From Oceaniferula flava (GTDB lineage Bacteria; Verrucomicrobiota; Verrucomicrobiia; Verrucomicrobiales; Akkermansiaceae), in contig NZ_JAFBGL010000009.1 in assembly GCF_016811075.1 (NCBI RefSeq), forward strand, positions 124,001 through 188,000: a stretch of 64,000 bases of DNA, in the 5' to 3' direction. Positions 6,672 through 15,800 of this stretch are shown here, piece after piece. The notes beneath the pieces are model-generated. The model was not told the DNA's origin. It saw only the letters and a list, made by a program, of their open reading frames with translations, and searched no databases. Numbering within the stretch: position 1 is the first letter of the stretch; every line of letters starts with the position of its first letter. The translations under genes and the position numbers were made by a program.

Positions 6672-8927
6672 ATGAAGAAACATTCCCTTCTCAAAGTTCT
6701 TTCCAGCGGCCTTTTGATTACCATGACCTGCGTTTCATGTGCTGTGGCAAAGACCGATTTCAACGAGGTTGGCAAGCAGATGCTGATCATGCTGCGTAAT
6801 AGCCACTACGAACGTTTCGATTTCGATGCCAAGCTTGGTGAGCGCTTTTTTGATTCCTACATCAACGAACTTGATCCGAATAAGCAGTTCTTCCTCGCCG
6901 GAGACGTCACCAATTTCCGTAACAAGTATGGCAAAAACATGCACCAACTGTTGCTCGAGGGAAAATCGATGGAGGCGGCCCAAGAAATCCACTCCGTCTA
7001 TCGCGCACGAGCCAAGGATCGCATCAAGTATGCCCAAGATCTGCTCAAGAATGAAGATCAGTTCACCTTCGATACGCATCGCACCGTGATGATTTCACGC
7101 AAGGATGCGCAGTGGCCCCAAACCGAAGAGGAAGCCAAGCAGGTCTGGCGCGACCAAGTCGAGCAAGGATTGCTTAGCGAGGTCCTGCGCCGCGAGACCA
7201 TCACCGAGATGGCCAAGAAACAAGGGAAGGAAGATCCGCAGAAGGATAAGAATTCTCCCGGAAAGAAAATTTCCCTCCGCTTCGAGCGCATTCTCCACGG
7301 AATCGAATCGTCCAACGAGGAGGAAATCGCCGACAGCTTCCTCAGCGCCGTGGCGAAAAGTTATGATCCTCACACCGACTATTTCAGCATGTCTGAGATG
7401 GAACGTTTCATGGCCGGAATGCAGAACTCCTTGGTCGGCATCGGTGCGATGCTTCAGGCTGAAGACGACGGAGCCACCAAGATCACCGGTATCGTGGTGG
7501 GTGGTCCGGCGGACAAAGGAGGTGAGCTGAAGTTGAACGACCGGATTGTCGGCGTCGACACTCTGAACGTTGGCACTGACGAAGCAATGGTCGATATCAT
7601 GTTTGAAAAGCTCGACCGTGTGGTCGATCTAATCCGCGGAAAAGAAGGCACCGAGGTCCGACTCAAGGTCGAACCTGCCGCTGGTGCCGCCGGTGATGTC
7701 AAATTCATCGTGATCAAACGAGGCAAGGTGGAACTCAAGGATGAGCTCGCCAAGGCGGAGGTGATCGAAATGACCCGTGAGGACGGAAGTGTCCACCGGA
7801 TGGGATGGCTTTCACTGCCAGCATTCTATGCCGATTTTAAAAATTGGGAAACCCGCTGCTCCGTGGACGTTCGCAAACTGGTCGAGCGCATGAAGTCGGA
7901 AAATATCGAGGGCCTGATCTTTGACCTGCGTGGTAACGGTGGCGGATCTCTCGAGGAAGTTCGCCGCATCACCGGCTTCTTCACCGGTCGTGGACCCGTG
8001 GTTCAGGTGAAAAATACGCTGGGCCGGATCGAGGTGAAAAACTCCTCCAACCCGAAACCTATTTACGACGGACCGATGGTGGTCCTGATCGATAAGACCA
8101 GTGCCTCTGCCAGTGAGATTCTGGCTGGCGCCCTTCAAGATTACAACCGCGCCGTGATCGTGGGGGATTCCTCCACCTTCGGAAAAGGCACGGTGCAGCA
8201 GCCGATGGAAATCCGCAAGATGATGCCCTTCATGGTGGATGCCCGCCGCGCCGGGGTGCTGAAGCCAACGATCCAGAAGTTTTACCGTGTTGCCGGCAGC
8301 ACTACCCAGCTGAAGGGCGTGGAGTCCGACATCGTGTTGCCTTCCCTGATGGACGCGTTTGAGATCGGTGAGAAATACCTCGATCACGCTATGGCGCACG
8401 ACAACATCCGCCGCGCTGCCGGTTTCAACCCTCTGAACCGTGGTAATCTGTTCCTGCCTATTCTCAACGAGAAAAGCCACGGACGCGTGGAGGACTCCCG
8501 TGACTTCTCCTACATCGCAGAGGATGCCAAGCGCATGATCGAACGCCGCGAGCGCAACCGGATTTCCCTCAACAAGGAGGAGCGTAAGAAGGAACTTGCC
8601 GAGAGCGATGCCCGCAGCACCAAGCGCAACGAAGAGCGCCGCGAGCGCTTTGCCAAAGTCGCTGCCAAGGATGCCAAAACGCTGCGCTTTTTCCGCCTTA
8701 ACCTCGAAGATGTGCAGCTGGAGAAGCTGGCAGAAATCGATCGGGCCAAGGACAAGGAAAGTTACATGCGCGAGGCCGAGGATGGCATTGCCGATCTCGA
8801 CGACACCCCAGAGTGGCCGAGCTCGCTCGATCCAGTGAAGCGCGAGGGGATCAAGATCCTTTCCGACCTGGTGGAAGTCACCGAGCGTGCACGCATGGCG
8901 GGTGCTCTGCAGAACAACAACGGATAG
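6672..8927 (+). CDS. prc: Carboxy-terminal processing protease (Prc/Tsp, peptidase S41A)
   Basis: A 751-residue periplasmic tail-specific protease. The signal peptide (about 1-26) contains SCAVAK and may be a lipobox-like or ordinary Sec signal. An N-terminal Tsp helical domain follows (DELDPNK-like DPNKQFFLAGDV near 70). A PDZ domain lies around 245-330 (LVGIGAMLQ, GGPADKGG, LNDRIVGVD), and the S41 protease domain has F-D-L-R-G-N-G-G-G and the Ser-Lys dyad. By alignment the Ser is near 479 in S-A-S-A-S-E and the Lys near 505 in T-F-G-K-G-T-V. The C-terminal 150 residues are a charged, coiled-coil-like DUF3340-type region. It probably trims envelope proteins or handles penicillin-binding-protein partners. 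It starts a plus-strand run with the YggS and DUF971 genes. Confidence 0.93.
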   Translation: MKKHSLLKVLSSGLLITMTCVSCAVAKTDFNEVGKQMLIMLRNSHYERFDFDAKLGERFFDSYINELDPNKQFFLAGDVTNFRNKYGKNMHQLLLEGKSMEAAQEIHSVYRARAKDRIKYAQDLLKNEDQFTFDTHRTVMISRKDAQWPQTEEEAKQVWRDQVEQGLLSEVLRRETITEMAKKQGKEDPQKDKNSPGKKISLRFERILHGIESSNEEEIADSFLSAVAKSYDPHTDYFSMSEMERFMAGMQNSLVGIGAMLQAEDDGATKITGIVVGGPADKGGELKLNDRIVGVDTLNVGTDEAMVDIMFEKLDRVVDLIRGKEGTEVRLKVEPAAGAAGDVKFIVIKRGKVELKDELAKAEVIEMTREDGSVHRMGWLSLPAFYADFKNWETRCSVDVRKLVERMKSENIEGLIFDLRGNGGGSLEEVRRITGFFTGRGPVVQVKNTLGRIEVKNSSNPKPIYDGPMVVLIDKTSASASEILAGALQDYNRAVIVGDSSTFGKGTVQQPMEIRKMMPFMVDARRAGVLKPTIQKFYRVAGSTTQLKGVESDIVLPSLMDAFEIGEKYLDHAMAHDNIRRAAGFNPLNRGNLFLPILNEKSHGRVEDSRDFSYIAEDAKRMIERRERNRISLNKEERKKELAESDARSTKRNEERRERFAKVAAKDAKTLRFFRLNLEDVQLEKLAEIDRAKDKESYMREAEDGIADLDDTPEWPSSLDPVKREGIKILSDLVEVTERARMAGALQNNNG

Positions 8928-8940
8928 AACAACCGATCAG

Positions 8941-9633
8941 ATGGCTGATAGCATCGCCGACAATTTGTTGGAAGTTCGGCAGCGGGTGGAACAAGCCGCT
9001 GCGAAGGCAGGCCGCAAGAGCGACGACTGCGAACTGCTCGTGGTCTCGAAAACTTGGCCGGCCGACAAAGTCGCCGAAGTGGCAAACGCCGGTCAGCTGA
9101 GTTTTGGCGAGAACAAGGTGCAGGAAGCCGAGGGTAAAGTCCCGGCCCTGCCTGATAATCTGTGCTGGCATTTGATCGGGCATTTGCAGCGCAACAAAGT
9201 TCGCAAGGCGCTGCCTCTTTTCGATGTCATCCACAGTATCGACTCCCTGAAATTGGCTCGTTACACCTCTAACATTGCGACCGAGCTCAAGCTGAAACCC
9301 CAAGTTTACCTGCAGGTCAACATTGCTGGCGAAGAAAGCAAGAATGGCTACAGCGTGGAAGATCTACGACGTGATTACGACGATTTGTTAGGCCTGCAAG
9401 GACTGCAGATTCAGGGCCTGATGTGCATCCCACCAGCCGCGAAAACTCCCGAAGACGCCCGTCCTTGGTTCGCTGCACTGCGCGAGCTACGCGATGAACT
9501 GGAACAACGGGGCGGTCACACGCTGCCCGGTCTGAGCATGGGCATGAGTGGCGATTATCCAGTGGCCATCGAAGAAGGATCCACCATCGTGCGGGTCGGT
9601 TCCGCCATTTTCGGTCACAGGAACTACCACTAG
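8941..9633 (+). CDS. YggS/PROSC family pyridoxal-phosphate homeostasis protein
   Basis: A 230-residue single-domain alanine-racemase-fold protein. The PLP-binding lysine is in LLVVSKTWP, followed by the family hallmarks FGENKVQEAEGK, WHLIGHLQRNK, IHSIDS, QVNIAGEESKNG, GLMCIPP, LSMGMSGDYPVAIEEGSTIVRVGSAIFG. It has no racemase catalytic domain and serves in PLP balance. ATG 8941 lies 13 nt after the prc stop, and the open frame upstream of it overlaps prc. It is very probably co-transcribed with prc. Confidence 0.93.
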   Translation: MADSIADNLLEVRQRVEQAAAKAGRKSDDCELLVVSKTWPADKVAEVANAGQLSFGENKVQEAEGKVPALPDNLCWHLIGHLQRNKVRKALPLFDVIHSIDSLKLARYTSNIATELKLKPQVYLQVNIAGEESKNGYSVEDLRRDYDDLLGLQGLQIQGLMCIPPAAKTPEDARPWFAALRELRDELEQRGGHTLPGLSMGMSGDYPVAIEEGSTIVRVGSAIFGHRNYH

Positions 9634-9673
9634 GGCAGCTGCTTGTTTGCTGTCTCTTAACAGAATTGAATTG

Positions 9674-9970
9674 ATGTCTGCCATTACCCTCACCAATCAC
9701 GCGCTCATTGGAAATGAACTGGCCCTGTCATGGGGCGACGGTCAGGAGAACTTTATTTCCCTGAAAAAATTACGCGAACACTGCCCATGTGCGGTCTGCC
9801 AAGGGGAGCCGGATGCGCTGGGCCGTGTGGTCAAACCCACGGTGCACCACACCGAGCGAAGTTTTAAACTGATTCGCCTGCAACAGGTTGGTGGCTACGC
9901 TCTGCAGCTGTTCTGGGCGGATGGTCATAACAGCGGGATCTACACCTTTGATCTGCTGCGTCAGATGTAA
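9674..9970 (+). CDS. DUF971 (gamma-butyrobetaine hydroxylase-like N-terminal) protein
   Basis: A 98-residue protein with the DUF971 pattern: ELALSWGDGQENFISLKKLREHCPCAVCQG and a C-terminal YALQLFWADGHNSGIYTFDLLR. The Cys cluster C-P-C-A-x-C is the family's conserved metal or cluster site. The same domain forms the N-terminus of gamma-butyrobetaine hydroxylase and is also found beside iron-sulfur or ATPase (Mrp/ApbC) genes; the function of the stand-alone protein is unsettled. The open frame runs from 9548, but ATG 9674 gives the family length and follows the YggS stop by 40 nt. Confidence 0.87.
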   Translation: MSAITLTNHALIGNELALSWGDGQENFISLKKLREHCPCAVCQGEPDALGRVVKPTVHHTERSFKLIRLQQVGGYALQLFWADGHNSGIYTFDLLRQM

Positions 9971-10036
9971 TGAGAGGCTGGGAAAAAAAAGCTAATTTTC
10001 CCTAAGAAAAAAGAGGGCCCGCGCATTCTATTGCCG

Positions 10037-12112
10037 ATGAAGTATCCGATTTACTTACTAATGTTAGGAGGGCTCCCGGCCCTCGCCGCCGATGAACTCC
10101 CGGAAACGGTCATTTCCGCCAGTAAAACCGAGGAGCTGCTCAAGGATACTCCCTATTCCGTTTCGGTTTTGGGTCAGGATGATTTGGTGAACCACGCCGT
10201 GCGGACACTGCCGGAAGCGCTTCGAAATGTGCCGGGTGTGTTCATTCAGAAAACCGCCTATGGTCATGGCTCGCCCTACATCCGCGGCTTCACCGGTCGG
10301 CAGAACCTGTTATTGGTCGATGGTATCCGCATCAACAACTCCAGCTTCCGCAGCGGTCCGGTGCAATACTGGAATACGGTCGATAGCAGTGCTATTGAGC
10401 GGCTTGAGCTAGTCAAAGGACCCGGCGCTGTATTGCACGGCTCGGATGCCATTGGTGGCACCCTGAACACGCTCACCAAGTCCTCAAACTTCCGAGACCA
10501 TGCCGAGGGATGGTTTAATGAAAATTCACTTTCCTACCGCTATGATACCAATAGCAGCAGCCATGTCAGTCGACTCGAAAGTGCCTTCGGTGTAGGCGGT
10601 CAATGGGGTATCTTGTTAGGTGCCTCAGTGAAAGACTTCGGCGATATCAAAGACTCCGCCGTGGGTCGGATGGAGAACACCGGCTACGAAGAAATGGACT
10701 TTGATTTCCGTTTGGACTTTGCCCTGTCCGAGACCACGACGCTGACCATGGCGCATCATCGCATTGATCAAGATGACGTCTGGCGCTGGCATTCCACTAC
10801 CTTCAACTCAGGCTGGGAACACGACGGGCATGAAGCTGCCGCAGGCACCTACAATGCGCGGATCTACGACCAAGAACGCACGCTTTCTTATCTCAAAATC
10901 GCAGGTGAAGAAAGCGGCAGTTGGCTGAACAAGTGGTCGGCCACACTGTCCTACCAAACGTCCCAAGACTCGCAGTATCAAGACCGCTCGGCCACAGACA
11001 TCCGCACCGACAACATTGACCTCATCACCTGGGGGCTCGGTGTGAATCTGGAGTCCGATCTCGGCCCAGGATCGCTGGTCTATGGTTTTGATTATTATCA
11101 CGATGAAGTCGATTCCAGCGGCACACGCACGGGACGCGATCCTCGCACCCAACGACCTATCGCCGACGACTCTACTTACGATTTGTTAGGCCTCTTCGCT
11201 CAGTATCGCTGGCAACCGCTGGCTTCCGACAAATTGGAGCTCACCTTGGGCGCGCGTTACACCTACGCCGATGCTCATTTGGGGAAGGTCTACGATTCCA
11301 GCCTGGGCGAAGACATCAGCACGGATGCGGACTGGGATAATCTGGTGTTCAGTGGTCGGGCACTTTATCGGGCCAACGATTGCTGGAACATCTTTGCGGG
11401 AATCTCCCAGGGCTTCCGCGCACCTAACCTGAACGACCTGAGTGGCAACACGACATCTCGTTCGGGGCTGACATCTCTCGGATCTCTGGATGTTGAACCT
11501 GAAGAATTTTTGACCTATGAAATTGGCACCCGTTTTGTGGGCGAGACCGTTAGCTTTGGTGCTTCGGTTTACTACACCGACATCGAAAGCATGGTCACCA
11601 GCGTTCCTGCCACCAGCGGGAGCAGCACAACCGTGACAACCAATGGTCAGGACGGTGAAGTCTACGGTGTGGAGGTGGATGCCAGCTGGAAGTTCGCACC
11701 ACAATGGCAGGTGTTAGCTCAAACTTCTTGGCAAGATGGCCAGACTGAAACACTGACTTACATCGGTGGCCCGGCGACAGAAGACTACATTTCCCGCCTA
11801 GCACCACTGATGGGATCCGTGTCCTTACGATGGACGGCAGCGAGTGAGAAATACTGGATCGAAGGACGGGTGTCTGCTGCAGCCAAGGCTGACCACCTCT
11901 CCAATGGCGATGAGAGCGATACCCAACGGATTCCCACTGGTGGCACTCCATCTTATGTCGTGGGGTCGATCTACGCCGGTTGGCAAGCTCGCGAGAACCT
12001 CGAGCTTAACCTTGGCTTGGAAAATGTGACCGATGAAAACTACCGGATTCATGGGTCCGGGCAGAACGAGCCTGGCTTCAATGTCATCATGGGCGCCAAG
12101 CTGGTATTCTAA
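10037..12112 (+). CDS. TonB-dependent outer-membrane receptor
   Basis: A 691-residue outer-membrane transporter. A signal peptide (MKYPIYLLMLGGLPALAA) is followed by a TonB-box-like DELPETVISAS. The plug domain follows (about 35-150; YSVSVLGQDDL, RNVPGVFIQK, PYIRGFTGRQNLLLVDGIRINNSSFR, ERLELVKGPGAVLHGSDAIGG). The 22-strand beta-barrel has RGFRAPNLNDLSG and VEPEEFLTYEIG motifs and ends in a terminal Phe. The frame can start at a TTG at 10031, but the ATG at 10037 is preferred. The substrate (iron-siderophore, heme, cobalamin or a glycan) cannot be read. Dps lies convergent downstream, separated by a shared terminator. I find no convincing Fur box in the 66-bp upstream gap. Confidence 0.92.
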   Translation: MKYPIYLLMLGGLPALAADELPETVISASKTEELLKDTPYSVSVLGQDDLVNHAVRTLPEALRNVPGVFIQKTAYGHGSPYIRGFTGRQNLLLVDGIRINNSSFRSGPVQYWNTVDSSAIERLELVKGPGAVLHGSDAIGGTLNTLTKSSNFRDHAEGWFNENSLSYRYDTNSSSHVSRLESAFGVGGQWGILLGASVKDFGDIKDSAVGRMENTGYEEMDFDFRLDFALSETTTLTMAHHRIDQDDVWRWHSTTFNSGWEHDGHEAAAGTYNARIYDQERTLSYLKIAGEESGSWLNKWSATLSYQTSQDSQYQDRSATDIRTDNIDLITWGLGVNLESDLGPGSLVYGFDYYHDEVDSSGTRTGRDPRTQRPIADDSTYDLLGLFAQYRWQPLASDKLELTLGARYTYADAHLGKVYDSSLGEDISTDADWDNLVFSGRALYRANDCWNIFAGISQGFRAPNLNDLSGNTTSRSGLTSLGSLDVEPEEFLTYEIGTRFVGETVSFGASVYYTDIESMVTSVPATSGSSTTVTTNGQDGEVYGVEVDASWKFAPQWQVLAQTSWQDGQTETLTYIGGPATEDYISRLAPLMGSVSLRWTAASEKYWIEGRVSAAAKADHLSNGDESDTQRIPTGGTPSYVVGSIYAGWQARENLELNLGLENVTDENYRIHGSGQNEPGFNVIMGAKLVF

Positions 12113-12167
12113 GTTTATTTTACCCGCTTTTCTGCATTAGAGGGAAGTAGGCATAACATTGAAAAAT

Positions 12168-12206
12168 AAAAACCTGGTGTCAGCAGAAGCTGACACCAGG
12201 TTTTTT
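12168..12206. terminator. Bidirectional intrinsic terminator between the TonB receptor and dps
   Basis: A perfect 14-bp stem (AACCTGGTGTCAGC at 12171-12184 and its complement at 12189-12202) has an AGAA loop. It is flanked by A-run and T-run that extend the pairing. Its position between two convergent stops (12112 and 12246) and the U-tract on both strands make it a two-way terminator. Confidence 0.92.
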
Positions 12207-12245
12207 AGGTGATGAATCGGTGCATATCGATGCCCGATCCTGGCA

Positions 12246-12695
12246 CTAGGCCAAGTAACTGTTGAGCATCCAGATGGTTTTTTCGTGCACCTGAATGCGG
12301 GCGATGCAGAGGTCTTCACTCTGTGAATCTCCAACCTCACCAGCAAGGTCACGAGCGGATGTCAGACTTTCCACCACCTTGCGGTTGGCTTCGGACAGGT
12401 GCTGCACCATTTCCTTTTCATTGGCATCCTCCTTGAGCTCGGGCATGCCCGACATTTTGGCGAGATTGCCGAGTCCACCAGGAGCGAGTGAGCCCAGCGC
12501 GCGGATGCGTTCGGCCACTTCATCGATGGCGGTAAAGAGTTCGGTGTATTGTTCTTCAAAGGCGACGTGTAGGGCGAAAAATCCAGGTCCGCGGACGTTC
12601 CAGTGGCACAGGTGGGTTTGGCCTAACAGAGCGTAGCTATCGGCTACGACTTGACGCAGGGCATTGACGACATCTTGTTGGGTGTTATCTGACAT
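12246..12695 (-). CDS. dps: Dps family DNA-binding/ferroxidase protein
   Basis: A 149-residue ferritin-like four-helix protein that stores iron and protects DNA under oxidative or starvation stress. The inter-subunit ferroxidase site is recognisable: His in L-C-H-W-N-V-R-G, His and acidic residues in ALHVAFEEQY, and Asp/Glu in AIDEVAERIRALG. The length is normal for Dps. The N-terminus (MSDNTQQD) is short and not Lys-rich, so DNA binding by an N-terminal tail is not obvious. It is a single-gene unit on the minus strand facing the TonB receptor. Confidence 0.92.
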   Translation of the reverse strand: MSDNTQQDVVNALRQVVADSYALLGQTHLCHWNVRGPGFFALHVAFEEQYTELFTAIDEVAERIRALGSLAPGGLGNLAKMSGMPELKEDANEKEMVQHLSEANRKVVESLTSARDLAGEVGDSQSEDLCIARIQVHEKTIWMLNSYLA

Positions 12696-12740
12696 AAGAT
12701 TAATCTAACGAGCTTTTGGATATTCTCAACTGATCAAAAA

Positions 12741-12780
12741 TAAAAAAATCCGCCATGCTCGCAGTGGAGACATGGCGGAT
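12741..12780 (-). terminator. Intrinsic terminator of the giant heme-protein gene
   Basis: ATCCGCCATG at 12748-12757 pairs perfectly with CATGGCGGAT at 12771-12780. On the minus strand the stem is followed by a run of T (A-run at 12741-12747). It lies 26 nt beyond the stop at 12806 of the upstream minus-strand gene, as expected for a terminator. Confidence 0.85.
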
Positions 12781-12805
12781 GGGGAGGGAGTTTAGGAAAG
12801 CGGGC

Positions 12806-15800
12806 CTATTTCCACTGTTTGAGATATTCAACGAGGTCGGCTACGTCCTGGGCCTTGAGCCCGAGCTGATCGGCGGAGAGCATCAGTGAGTGCTTCATGC
12901 GTTTAACATCTTTGACGCGATCCTTGGGGATCATTTGGGTGACGCCGCCTGTGGACTTGATGATCACCGGATCCGCATTGCTAATGACCAGGCCGTCCAC
13001 TTTTTTACCATCTTTCAGGGTGACGGTGTAGCCATCGAATCCGTGAGCAATGTCTGCGGAAGGATCGATGATGCTGCGGGCGATCACGTCCTTGGTCTGG
13101 GTCTGACCCCAGCCCTTGAGGAAGGGGCCGTAGTTGGCGCCGTTGCCGTCGACTTGGTGGCACATGATGCAGCGCATGAGAGTGGCTTTACCTTTGGCGG
13201 CATCACCTTCGAGAGCAAGCACGTCAGCCGGGCTGAACGAGGGCTTCTGGGTCGGCTTCGGCGCGGAGACAGGGGTGACCACGATTTTCTCCGGATCGTA
13301 AATACCACGTTTTTTCAGTTCGGGCATGAGGTTGAATTTCTTCCAAACGCCGGTGCCGAGACGGAACAACCAGTAGCCAGCTTCTGCCTTCACGGGAGAA
13401 TCTCCAGCGGCGAGGTCGAGCATGGCCTCGGCTGCGGATGCATCGTCGATGAAGGCCAGCGACTCGACGGCAAAGACCTGTTGCGGGTGGCTCAACTTGC
13501 TGCTGGTGGCACGGGCCTTGAGGTCGGCCACGGCGGCCGATGGCCACAGGCGCCAGGTCAGGCGGGCAAAGCTGTCGCTCCACTCGTCCGGATTGTCTGA
13601 GCCGAGTTCTTTTTTCATCGCGAGCCAGATGGCGTTCTCTTGGCTCTCGGCAGCGAGGCCGATGGATTCGATGTAGTTCTTATCGTTGCCGTTGTAATCC
13701 TTCTCCACATAGCTCTTGGCTAGGGTCGTGAGGATGGACGCGGACTGGGCGGCGGGAACACCACGCAGGGAAAGAGCGACATCGCGGCGGACGGCGCGGG
13801 ACTCATCGGAGGCCAGTTTCATGGCGTAGTCGAGGTAGTCCTTATCGGCCCGTTGCAGGGCGCGGAATGCGGTCAGACGGATTTCCGGGTTCTGGTCGTC
13901 AAGCAGGCTGACGCACTTGGCCAAGCCGGCCTCGCCGAGATGGGGGAGCACCCAGATGGCACGCGCGGCCACCCACTTGTTCGGGTGGTTCATCAGTTTT
14001 TCCACGGCATCGAGCGACTTGGCTCCACCGGCCACCAGACCTTTAAAGCCAGAGTAGCGGACGTTGATCGCCGGGCTGGAAAGCGCAGTGATTTGGCCTT
14101 CGGTGGTGTTGAAGTTCACGGCCGGGATGCTTGGCTTAAATCCTTTCGGGGCGATGCGGTAGATGGCTCCCGAGCAGGAGCTGTCGCGATCGCCGTGACC
14201 ACCGACTCGACCATCGAACCAGTCCGAGATGTAGATCGCGCCGTCGGGGCCGACAGCGACATCGGAGGGGCGGAACTGGGTGGGCGCTTCCTTGCCTTTC
14301 CAGTTCTTGTGGCGATCGGTTTTTTCATTGCGGAGAATGAAATCCGAACCGGCGAACTGGCCTTCCGGGTTGGTGGTGCAGAAATCGTTGCGATCCAGCT
14401 TGAAGGTGGCGCCGTTAGGCTCTGGCTGGTATCCGAAGATGACGTTTTTGCCGGCTTCGGCTGAGAGCAACAGACCGTTCCACTTCTCGCCGAGGGCTCC
14501 ATTTTCGTAGAATGCCACACCGGTGGGCGAGCCGCCGCCGTAGACGTCACCGTAATCGAATGTGCCGGGGTCGTCCTGTCTCCAGTGGGCGCGGGCGTGG
14601 TCCTGGCCGGGGCGCTTATCTTGTTTCCAGCTGCGGGTGCCGAAGCGATTGAAGTAACCGGCGGAGCTGTAGGGCAGCACGTAGGAAACACGACACGCTG
14701 GAGGGTCATCGTTGTCGTTTTGGAACAGGTCGCCGAGTGAGGTGTTGATGTGTTCGTAAGAGTTGCGGTATCCGTGACCGATGATTTCAGCCTCGGTGCC
14801 GTCCGGGTTCATGCGCACGGAGAAACCGGCGGTCCAGACGAAGCCATCGTCGCTTTTCTTACCGGCTTGCTTGCGGTGATCGACATACCAGTCGCCGCCG
14901 CCGCTCTTGTAATAGGTGCCGCCCATGCGGAATGTTTTTCCTGACTTGTCGGTGAAAATAGCACCGCAGTTGCCGTTGTTGAAATACCACTTGCCGTCCG
15001 GACCGGAGGTCATGGAGTGCAGTGAGTGATCGTGGTTACCAGCATTGAATCCGGTGAGCAGCACTTCACGTTTGTCCACTTTCGGGTCGAACTTCAGGTT
15101 GCGGTCGACATCGGTGTAAACCAGCATGTGCGGCGGCTGGGCCACCACCACAACGTTATCAAACACCGCCACACCGAGTGGGGCGATCAGTTCCTTCTCT
15201 TGCACGAAGGTGTGTGACTTGTCGGCCACGCCGTCACCATCGCTATCTTCGATGACCACGATGCGGTCGCCACCGGGACGACGACCTTTGTGGCGACGGT
15301 AGTTCACCCCTTCGGCGGCCCAGATGCGGCCTTTTTGGTCGATATCGATATTGGTGGGGTTGTAGAGCAGGGGCGAGCTGGCCCAGCGGGTGACTTCCAG
15401 TCCTTCGGGGACTTTGAAATACTCGAGGTCCACATTGCGTGGTGCCTCATTCGGCTCCCAAGGGGCGTTCGGGTCGCGTGGTTTCTTGACGAAGAACCGG
15501 ACCGCAGCGGTGGATGGTTTGCCATCGCGGATAACTCCTCCGTCGTCCAGACCCACAAGGGCGGTGAACTGAGTTGCTCCCTGGGGAACGTTCACCGTGA
15601 TGGACGACTTGGCGTGGGTGCCGAGTCCTTGGGTGTAGGTTTTACCTCCGATACTGAGCGGACTGCCTGCGGCATTTTTTCCGTGCTGCAGCGTTCTCCA
15701 TGCTTGGGTGGATTTGGCGACGTGATCCGCGGTGAGCGGTGTGCGTTTGCCGTCTTTGTCGATGAAGGTAGGCTCAATCCAGTTGGCCCAGTCGTTGGCT